NCBI GenBank assembly: GCA_026770575.1
Contig: MU657195.1
Coordinates: forward strand, 58,803-122,802
DNA from: Pelagophyceae sp. CCMP2097
Taxonomy: Eukaryota; Sar; Pelagophyceae
Length of the DNA: 64,000 bases
Direction: 5' to 3'
Below the pieces are notes generated by a model. That model was given only the letters and a program-made list of their open reading frames with translations, did not search any database and was not told the DNA's origin. The position numbers and the translations under genes were made by a program. Each line of letters starts with the position of its first letter. The stretch's first letter is position 1. Below are positions 56,172 to 64,000 of this stretch, piece after piece.

Positions 56172-57105
56172 CCGACTTCCAGGACCGCCTCCTGGATGCG
56201 CTCATGCCGGAAAAGAAGGTCAAAGAGGTGCCGGCCATCGTCGAGGACGTCTTGTTGGCGGACGGTTCCAAGGCGCGCTTATCGGCTGTGCGGGCGGTAA
56301 AGACGGCAGAAGCCAGTGCGCCGAGCGACGACGCACCGTCCTGGCGCGGCACGTGCGCCATCTGCCTGGACATGCTGCCGGTCGAACGTAACCAGCAAAC
56401 ACTCTACGACTGCTGCTGCAAGATGATTTGCAAGGCATGCAACGTCAAATGCCGGCAGCACGACGAGCGCTGCCCGCTCTGCCGCGCGCCGGCCTTCAAG
56501 TCGGACGCTGAGTGGGTGCGCCGGCTGAAGCATGAGAAGCACGTGGACAAGGGCAACGCCGAGGCGCAGTTCGTTCTCGGAAGGGAGTACTGTGATGGTG
56601 GCATGGGCCTCGATCGTAGCTTTAAGCGGGGGTGCAGCTGTTTGAGCTCGCTGCGGCGCAAGGCCACGCAGAAGCTCAGCATGTTCTGGGGTTATGTTAC
56701 ACTCAAGGGCGAGGCGTCGAAATCGACCTCGAGGCCGCCTTGCAATGGAACCTGCGCGCAGCCGAGCAAGGACTTCCTATCGCGCAATCCAATATTGGCG
56801 GTATGTTCTACACCGGCAGGGGCGTGGCGCAGTCGTACGACGAAGCCGCGAAATGGATTCGCCTCGCTGCGGCGCAGGGCTGGGCAGACGCGCTCTACCA
56901 CCTCGCCGTGTGTCACCGAAACGGCCAGGGCGTGCCGAAGGACTTGCACGTGTCGTTGCGCCTCTTCAAGCGCGCCGCGGTCAAGGGGCACGCCAGCGCG
57001 GCGGCGGAGGTCGAACGGCTCGCGGCGTGGCTTGCCGCGCACTCGGGCCGACCGTGACCGTACCGGCGCGTCCTCAAACGCTCAGCCGCTCGAGCGAACG
57101 CAGAA

Positions 57106-57539
57106 TAAGGTAGGACTTAGTTATTTTTTCAACTTGTTTATGGCGAGTTATCCTTGCTTTTCGGCCGCCAACTAACTCGTAATTGGGAGAGTGGCATCCA
57201 ACTCGCCTCGAGTTAGTTATTCGGCGGTCGATGAGCCAACTACCTCCAAGTTGAGTTGAGACAGCATTAGTCAGATCCAAATATTTCAAGGCGAAATTGC
57301 TGTCAATTATTCGACATTTACCCTATTTTGAGCCTTTTTTTACCCATTTTCAACTAAAAATACCTGAGTTTCTATGTTTTCCCGTCAAAACCAACTCTAA
57401 ATGAGTTGACGAAAATTTGATTGACAACTAACGACTGGCCCAGTTGCCTCGAATATTTTGACCGACAACTCACTCAACTCAACTGGGAAAATACAGAGGC
57501 TTTAATCAACTCCAACTCCAGCAACTAGATCCTACCTTA
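57106..57539. mobile_element. hAT-like 434-bp MITE with 8-bp target duplication
   Basis: The ends TAAGGTAGGA / TCCTACCTTA are perfect over 10 bases and then diverge. ACGCAGAA occurs directly on both sides (57098-57105, 57540-57547): an 8-base target duplication as in hAT elements. The interior is rich in AACTC/GAGTT words. Confidence 0.82.
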
Positions 57540-57547
57540 ACGCAGAA

Positions 57548-58291
57548 GTCGGGTCGTAATCTTGTATTTTAAACTTTTAAAGATTGACGGGTGGGAATCG
57601 GGTTTCCTACAAGATGGTTTCGCCAAGAAAGTCAAGTATTTTTTGGACAAATTTGAAACGGTCTTTCGAGGTACAGATACCGGGGTCGCATGCAGCGCGC
57701 CGAGACGCCTCCAGCCGTGCCGGATGAACTTTGGCATGTCTTCTATGGGCTGAGAAAATCGATTTGGCGACTTTGGCGAGGGCCGTTACCACCCAAGGAG
57801 ACCTCGGATTTTCGTTCATCCACCGCCGATGGCCGCGCACGGCCGTGTGTAAGAAGGCTACGTCGAGCAACCACCGAAATACCTGACCTAAAATGCCCGG
57901 GGCTGTCACCAAGAAGCTACAGTTGACCCATATTTTTGAAAAATGGGCCGTTTCTTCTCTCTTTTTAAGAAAAGTGGCCGTTTTTTTAGAAACTATGTGG
58001 TGTGTGTTTATATAAAAAGGGTGTCTATATCTTTCGATCGCTGTAACTTTTGCAACAGACGCTCTTTGGTTAAAGTAGAGCTCTGGCGGACTTTTCCTTG
58101 GGGTGCATGCGCGGCCGCCGGAAGCTCAGCCCAATGCCCACTTTAGTTTTGCCAAAAAAACGCGCAATGCAAAATCAGTTTCTTGGCGAAACCATCTTGT
58201 AAGCCAATTGCACTAGAATGCAAACCATTATTAATCACAGCAAATACAGACCGGCATCAGTAACGGGTGGCCGCTGCGCGGCGTTTTCTTG
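57548..58291. mobile_element. Truncated copy of the 830-bp TIR element, with a nested MITE
   Basis: 57548-57607 and 58202-58291 match the right part of the element at 55342-56171 (AAAGATTGACGGGTGG, AGCCAATTGCACTAGAATGC, GGTGGCCGCTGCGCGGCGTT). The left terminus is missing. The sequence to the right (58292 on) is MYND-family 3' flank, so this insertion lies in the 3' flank of copy 4. Confidence 0.75.
57610..58199. mobile_element. 590-bp TA-flanked MITE with 21-bp perfect TIRs
   Basis: The ends CAAGATGGTTTCGCCAAGAA(A) and complement are perfect, flanked by TA at 57608-57609 and 58200-58201. The empty site can be read in the paralogous element near 56074 (CTCCAAAGCCAATTGC). No transposase frame. 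Confidence 0.88.
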
Positions 58292-58470
58292 CCATCTTCC
58301 TCGGCCCCGGGGCCCGGGACTCGGAAGCGCCCCCCATTAAAGACCGTCAGAATTGGTGCCTTTGTGCGCCTCTGGGACCGCGGAGCCGCGCCGTTCTCGC
58401 GCGCAACCAGGCGCGGGCGGCCGATGACCCGCCGCCGCGGTCGAAGCTCGCACAGGTGGATGACAGGTGG
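58292..58470 (+). pseudogene. 3' flank remnant of MYND copy 4
   Basis: GCCATCTTCCTCGG, GCGCCCCCCATTAA and GTGCCTTTGTGCGCCTC match the sequence downstream of the intact copy (24437-24500). It continues the flank interrupted at 57098. Confidence 0.65.
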
Positions 58471-58709
58471 ATCGTAGGAACCTCAACCTGTTGATAGAGA
58501 TCAATGGGGTCTCTCAGATCCGACCAGTTGTAAGACCGTTCGATGGGACGGCAGCCCGCGGCCCTCGAGGAGGCCCTTCAGTCGCGCCTCCCGACTTCCC
58601 GCGACTCCGTAAAGCGCTCCGCGCCGCCGTGCCTCAACTCGCCGAAATGCCTCGTTCAGCGAAGTCGAAGTCGGAGAACCCCACGTCACGAGTCCGTGGA
58701 CGGTCTCCG

Positions 58710-61700
58710 ATGCCGCTTCCACCGTCACCGCGCCCGGCGCATTGGCGCGCCGCGCTAATCGTCGCCGCCGCCGCGTATTCGGCGCACGGATTGAGCATGG
58801 ACGCATCGCGGTCGAAGCCGTCGCAGCCGTCCCCGCGGACCCTCGCGCCGTCGCCGGCGACCCAAGGCCGCCGTGGCTTCTGCGGCGGCGCCGCGGCGCT
58901 GTCCTTTGCCGCGGCGGTGCCCGCGCGCGCCGTGCCGCCCATCGACTGCAACCGGGCCGGCGTCTGGCAGAGGGCGGGTGTGCGGAGAGCCTTGGACGGA
59001 GCTTTGCAATCGACGGAGCCCCGAGGTCGCATCCGCCCTCGTCGACCTGTGGCGTCGCAGGCAACAGCTTCGGGTGCGCGCCGGCGGTTCAGCGCGGCGC
59101 GGGCACGCCGTGCGTGCATTTGACGCGGTCCGTCGCGGCACCTCCACCGGACGCTTATAGGCCTGCACCGGTGACAACCGTCTCGTCGCCGCGCGCTTTG
59201 CGCGTCGCCGCGGCGCTGGAGAAGAAGGGCATCGCGCTCTACGGGGCCTACTGGTGCATATTCTCCATTTCGCGTTTCGACCGAGCGCCTCCAGACGGTG
59301 GCCTTTGCCGTGGGTCGCAACCCCCCCAAAATGCCAGGTGCGGCTACTGCGAGAAGCAGCGAAACGTCCTCGGCGCAAAGGCGGCGGCGATGGTAATAAG
59401 GGGGCCTTGGGGTGGTGCGGGCCCGAGAACGCGCTTTGGAGTAAAATACTCGACATTGAGGTAAAATACTCGGTATTGAGGTTACAAATCCGTAGGTAAC
59501 ATACGTCGAGTGCGACCGCGACGGCCGCGGCTTTGCCGGCGCGCCGGCGTGCGCGGGCGTGCAAGCATACCCGACGTGGGCCGGGTGCGTCCGTTGGGGG
59601 GCATTGCGTCCGTTGAATCGCAAAACTAGGCCCGACGGCCAGCGCGTTGAGGGCAAGCTGAGCCTGGCGCAGCTCGAGCAGCTCGCGGGGATCGAGACTC
59701 GGCCGGTGCGCCGAGGGCGGACTCGCGAGAGAATACTGTAGAATACTGTAGAATGCCAGACGACTCGCTCGTGACTCTAGGCCGACGCGGCTGCGGTCCA
59801 CTTCGCGGCGTCCCCTTTGCTCCGCCATGCGGCGTTTACCGCTTTTTAGGACGCCAAAGCTGCTGCGGCTCCCGCACCAGTCCGCAACGCGAAAGCTCCC
59901 ATCGTACAAGGCCCCTCGTCCGCCCAGGCGAGCCTTTTGCCTCGCTCGCATTTGTCGTCCCTGCCTCGCCCGTTTTTTGCGATCGGGGCGTTTTAGGCGC
60001 TGGTCATCGCCGCTGGCCTGAAGAAGAGCGGCGCGCAAATGTTTGGTCAGTTCGGCGATCCCCGTCGGGGCAACCCGAAAGGCCGCAGTTGCCCTGATCG
60101 TGGGGTTTCTCGCCTTTGATTTTCCGGGCCTCATCCCTCGCAAGGGCCATTTGTGACGGCCCTCTCCGCGGCCCTCTCCGCGGCCTCTGACGGGCACGAG
60201 TGCGGTCCGAGGGCATGCGCTCCAATCGTACGGGCACTTGCAACCGGCAAGGCCCTCGAAAAGGGGAGTCTTGCACGGGCCCCGATGATGGTCGGTAGAC
60301 GCCTTCGAGACGGCCCCTCGCAAGGCTCCTCTCGCGGGCCCCGACGAGCCCCTTGGCCGTGGGAAAACCTCCCGTACGGTCCCCTGCGAGGCCGCGCGCA
60401 CGGGCTTATTCACGGAAATGGGGGTTCCCCGCCTTGGTCGAGCCGGGGGTCTTAAAGAGGCGCTTCGAGAGCGAGGGGGGCGTGGTCTTGGGACACTCCC
60501 CGCCCCTCGCACGGGCCGTTGACCAGGCCCGACTCGTTGCCCGACTCGTTGCTTGGGCGCTTGCACGGTCCCTCGCACGGGCCCTTGCGAGGCCTCTTTC
60601 ACGGGCGTCCGCAAAGTCTCTTGTGAAGGCCCCTCGTCAGGGTCCTTGCACGGTCCCTCGAAAAGGGCCCTCGCGCGGTCTCTTGGAGAGGCCACTTGGA
60701 CGGGCCGCGTTTCTGAAAGGTGAACATCCCCCCATGGGCTTGGAGGCGAGGCCGGACAAGGCTTGGAAACGCGGGTCCTCGCAAGGCGCCCTCGCAAGGA
60801 CCCCAAGGAGGCCCCCTTGCAAGGCGCCTCGCACGCCCTCTTCAAGGTCGAAAAGGGCCCTTGCCCTCTGGCTCCTCGACGGCTCCTCGCTCGGTCCGAG
60901 GGCGGGCCTTGAAGCACGGTCCCCTACCCTCCCGCATTGTCCCGTGCAAGGCCCCTCGGAAAGGGCACGGGTGCAAGAGACCGGAGGGACATGCCGCCCC
61001 AAGACTCCTTGTGGACATCCCTCGCAAGGCTCCTCATACGGGCCTATATGGGTCCATACGGGCACGTATCATACGTGACGTGTGGGCCCCACACGGCCTT
61101 GATGGGGTGCCACCGATCCGATGCGGGATTTTAAACATCACCCCTCACCTCGATCCCCCAAAATACCCCAAAATACCCCAAATACCTTCAAACCCGCAGG
61201 GACCTTCTGGTGTCCGTTTTGCGACGACCAGCGCCAGCTCTTCGGCAAGGACGCCTGGCGCGCAATTCCACGCGTCGAAAAACGAGGAAAAGACAGAGGG
61301 CAAGACAGCTTTTTCGCCGCCGTCTTTGGGCCGACGCCGGCCCGGGGCAACGGCCTCTGCGCTTCTTCGGACCCCGTGCTTCTAGGCCGTGGCCGACGTG
61401 GAGTGCGATTCGCGCGGCGCGGGTTTCGACGGCGCGGTCATTTTTCGGTGTCTGGGTGATTGCAACGTGTCTGGGTGATTGCAAGGCGTCGGGGCGAGAC
61501 GAGGGCAACGGCAGACTCGCAAGCTCAGCGTTTGGACAGTCCGATCGTATTCGGGGCGAGCGTCCAGAGTCGGCGCGCCCCGGGGCGAGCGGCGCGTGCG
61601 GGGGGATCGATCCACCGCCCTCCATCCCACAAAATCCCACAAAATACCTCCAACCCCGCAGGCCTGCACTGCCGCCGGCGTCGGCGGCATCCCCGCCTGG

Positions 61701-61793
61701 GTCATCCCGCGCGCGGATGGGTCGGCGCCGATGCGCCTCGAAGGCTTCCAGACTCTTGTTCAACTCGAAGCGGCCCTCAAAGCCGCAAATTAA
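58710..61793 (+). CDS. Tandem thioredoxin-fold protein, plastid/thylakoid-type leader
   Basis: Exons 58710-58977, 59061-59253, 59338-59392, 59496-59584, 59630-59705, 59997-60045, 61200-61273, 61386-61436, 61662-61793 join in phase to 328 residues. The leader combines a hydrophobic ER signal (HWRAALIVAAAAYSAHG), a Ser/Pro-rich transit-like stretch and a twin-arginine-like signal GRRGFCGGAAALSFAAAVPA. Two homologous domains follow, each with CxxC, an ECD segment and a cis-Pro region: ALYGAYWCGYCEKQRNVLG (CGYC 155-158), YVECDRDG, GVQAYPTWA; and GTFWCPFCDDQRQLFGKDAW (CPFC 248-251), DVECDSRG, GVGGIPAWV. The domains resemble the C-terminal thioredoxin domain of VKOR/LTO1 fusions, but no VKOR part is present. 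A disulfide oxidoreductase of the plastid lumen is inferred. Intron 59585-59629 is only 45 bases and in frame. An upstream in-frame ATG near 58647 would mask the signal peptide. Confidence 0.87.
60046..61199 (+). repeat. 1.15 kb intron of the thioredoxin gene, repeat-filled
   Basis: The intron splits the GTFWCPFC motif after its Gly. About 60130-61000 repeats CCCTCGCACGGGCCCTTGC, CCTTGCACGGTCCCTCG and CTCGCAAGG words in degenerate 12-18 base steps. The last 60 bases before the acceptor are C/A-rich (three copies of AAAATACCCC). Confidence 0.8.
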
Positions 61794-63292
61794 TCCACGC
61801 GATTCAACGGACACGAGGGCGTTGTTCAAAAGCGCAGTGGACGCCAAAAGTGGCGGAGATGAGGAGAACGCCACGCGGAGGAGAATGCGATGCGGAGTGA
61901 CTCCGAAATTCGCGAGGGGCGCCTCCGACGTTTTCGAGCAAGGCCCTTGCACATTGCGCCCCCAAAGAAGGGACCTCCTTTCGGAGTACATGGTGGGCAT
62001 CACGGCGGAAAAGTCGCTCGTGGCCGCCCGAGGGCGTTTCGACGGACCCGGCGCTCGACGTGCCGCATCTGGACCCGCCCTGCCGCGGCGCGGGTATGCT
62101 GCTGAGATCGGAGCGGGACCCTTGGTGACGTACTCTTGCTTGCTTCAGATCCAATCGAGGTGGGGCTGCCCCAATAGGGAATGCCCGTCTATTCGGTGCC
62201 AAAGTCGGGACTCTCGACACGTTTGAAACCTGTTGTTTCGAATACACCAGCCTGCAAGACTTGCCAACCATCTCCTCGAGCCCGGATGCGAAAGTGCACA
62301 AACGGAGGAAGAGATCCCGCAGGCCAAGACGCGGTACATCCTCCATCCGGATGAGCACGAGCACGCCCTCGGCTACCCCACCGAACCACGACCAACGTGC
62401 CAAAGAGATTGGTGGCCCATACCTCCGCGAGGACGCCGCGCTTCATGCGCCGACGCGCTCTCCGAGGCACTGGCACCCTCCGGGCCCGCAAGCCGACCTT
62501 TGATTCGGGTTTCCCTTTTGGGCCAGTCCCACCAATTTGGGCCAGCCCCACCAATTTTGGCTCTGAAGCGAGCCCTCGCGGGGAGCGATTCAAGAGACAC
62601 AGAGGCGCCCTCCACGTGTCAAGGGACCCCTAGGAAACTTCCCACGGTTCGGAGGAGCTCGTGAGGTCCACACCATCGTGGGGCCCGACTCGCAGCGTCG
62701 CAAGATGCCAGAGGGAATCGCCGCGAGTGCGGGTTTGGCGTCCTGGGTGGGTGTCGGGCCATCCCGCAAACGCCGTGACATCTCTACGGCCCGCACCGCA
62801 CGCGTCAAACGCGCGTGCGCGGCCGGTCCCAACGGCCCAGCCCCCGGGCAGAGGGCGGCGCCGGCCGCAGCACGTTTGTCATGCCTCATCACGCGCCTCG
62901 GGCCGCGAACGCGCCACACAAAGGCTTGCGTCCAAAAGCGCCCCTGCTGGAGCGTCTATAGCGACGACGGGCGGTGGCGCCAAATCTTTTGGCGATGGCG
63001 CCAAATCTTTTGGATCGGGCCCATGTAGACGCCGCCGGGGGTCGGCCCACCCCGTTTCCACGCCCGCAGCTGCGCCCGCCGCCGCGAAATCCCCGTTGTA
63101 CGGAGTGTGGCCGATTGAGAACGATGATATTTTGGTATTGAGTCCCGGCCCAAAGGGTCCGGCCTGGAGGACGCGGCCGATGCGCCGCTACGGCCGCGGC
63201 CACCTCGGACGTGGCCTGGAGGCTCCGCTGCCGGCTCGCCTCGACGCGCCCGGCGGACGGTTCTTCGTCGTATGCGAGGACGTAAAAGTCGG
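61794..63292. other. Unassigned; possible exons of an unknown gene
   Basis: After CCAATAG at about 62175 the plus strand reads NARLFGAKVGTLDTFETCCF and EYTSLQDLPTISSSPDAKVH, which is coding-like. Another plus-strand stretch, WPIENDDILVLSPGPKG...FFVVCEDVKVG, ends with TAG at 63294-63296. I could not link them or name a family. A direct repeat GGCGCCAAATCTTTTGG lies at 62980-63012, and GGGCCAGTCCCACCAATTTG words at 62520-62560. Confidence 0.35.
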
Positions 63293-64000
63293 CTAGAACT
63301 TCATTCGGCCGAGTGTGCACTGGCAGCACTGCCACGGTCCGTCTTCGACGTCATGTTCCACTGCCGGTAAGCCGAGCCGCAATAGGCAGTTATCGACTCG
63401 TTGATCCGGTGCGTGTCCGAATATAAGGTGCGATCGGTGCTCGTTCAGTTTTAACCCTGTCATCAGAAGCGGGGCACCGGCTTGTGCAAATGGCATAACC
63501 GACCGCATTCGGACGGCGCTGTTAGCAGACGCCGCGTCCCCTGACACCGCCCCCGGCGCCGTAATCGCCGTTAAGGAGCCCAGCGCATTTGAAATGACAA
63601 GCGAAATAGTCGCAGCTGCCGACAAAACAACTTGAAGTGGTAATCGCGATGTGGGTTGAGTGAGTGTCGCCCGGTCCAGATTCAAATCGATTGCCGTTGT
63701 TAAAGCCGGCTGCGATCTCCGACGCTGAACCTTTAGCACATACGCCCGTCCGACGCGAAGTAAAGGTACGCATTTTCCATCCGGCATACGCAGGTGTGCA
63801 TCCGAACCGGAGTGAAAAGATACACCCTGTTCCTCGAGCTGTGCCACTGCCAACAGTTCGTGCCGAATGTTTGGCACGATACAGGAAGTTATGTCGATGT
63901 CAATCACTCCGTTTAATGTATCCACTGAAGCAAATTCCGTGCGAATTTCTAAAACCGTGTGAGAAGTGTCGTCAGCTACGGCAAACTTTGCCGGAAAATA
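63293..64000 (-). mobile_element. Copia-type retrotransposon fragment (end of protease, pre-integrase zinc region)
   Basis: The minus-strand frame is open from the right edge to TAG at 63293-63295. It reads like the end of a Copia aspartic protease and the following linker (VPNIRHELLAVAQLEEQGVS, MPDGKCVPLLRVGRAYVL), then a gag-pre-integrase-type segment with HLIFGHAPDQRVDNCLLRL and CCQC. The catalytic D(S/T)G triad would be upstream, beyond 64000; integrase and reverse transcriptase would be downstream, but the frame stops, so this copy is probably truncated. Confidence 0.7.

Larger units (their letters stand above)
55184..57057 (+). pseudogene. MYND-RING-Sel1 pseudogene, copy 4, split by a transposon
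   Basis: The N-terminal part (55184-55341) encodes CCVCHAPNGKHCAKCKSRHY and YQLVDWQRGHKAQCRQL, then breaks off at the element 55342-56171. It resumes at 56172 (DFQDRLLDALMPEKKVKEVP), with the RING-like module CAICLDMLP...CPLCRAP. A further frameshift near 56628 (KRGCSCL instead of KRAFQLYELAAAQ) separates the last Sel1 repeats (LGLCYTQGRGVEIDLEAAL ... GQGVPKDLHVSLRLFKRAA), which end at 57055-57057. The 3' flank is split again by the insertions at 57098-58291. Confidence 0.87.

Noticed and set aside
58755..60917. A 720-codon open frame on the minus strand
   Set aside because: It is antisense to the nine-exon thioredoxin gene and runs through its introns and repeats. High GC and repeat structure keep the frame open; it has no family motif.
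62175..62400. An MPN-domain (COP9 subunit 6-like) exon in the NARLFGAKVGTLDTFETCCF segment
   Set aside because: Superficial similarity only; no HP..L or GWY partner motif was found in the neighbouring sequence.

Overview
This is nuclear DNA of a eukaryote. It has GT-AG spliceosomal introns, organelle-type presequences, MYND/RING/Sel1 and BTB/kelch families, a Copia-type polyprotein fragment and dense TIR transposons. A photosynthetic stramenopile of pelagophyte type is my best guess. It is an inference from a mitochondrial-looking PEP carboxylase, a protein with ER signal plus twin-arginine-like leader, and the MYND-Sel1 expansion; no marker gene settles it. All gene models were built by eye from reading frame, splice signals, intron phase and family motifs.

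Layout. (1) 1-15.3 kb, minus strand: one gene for phosphoenolpyruvate carboxylase. At least 15 exons carry nearly all catalytic motifs; the C-terminal quarter lies beyond the left edge. Its long introns (0.75-2.4 kb) are almost wholly degenerate 12-25 bp repeat arrays. (2) 15.3-38.6 kb: transposon-rich land with nested TIR elements, a 2.2 kb fold-back structure, LINE and methyltransferase remnants and a family of MYND-RING-Sel1 genes, of which one copy (23.36-24.39 kb) is intact and the others are broken. (3) 39.1-44.3 kb, minus strand: a complete RNase H1-type gene with a mitochondrial-like leader and two SAP motifs, again with repeat-filled introns. (4) 44.7-49.5 kb: a decayed BTB-kelch gene, tandem repeats, an assembly gap and a second kelch gene. 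(5) 50.8-54.9 kb: two tRNA-like SINE copies, a six-exon lysine/protein methyltransferase-like gene and a fold-back MITE. (6) 55.2-58.5 kb: a MYND-Sel1 pseudogene split by nested transposons. (7) 58.7-61.8 kb, plus strand: a nine-exon gene for a tandem thioredoxin-fold protein with CGYC and CPFC active sites and a plastid/thylakoid-type leader. (8) 61.8-64 kb: unassigned sequence, then a Copia fragment running off the right edge.

The most unusual signal is the architecture of the introns. Three unrelated genes (PEPC, RNase H1, thioredoxin) have large introns made of GGNCC-centred degenerate tandem words, each intron with its own repeat 'dialect', while the neighbouring intergenic DNA is built from TIR transposons and lacks such arrays.
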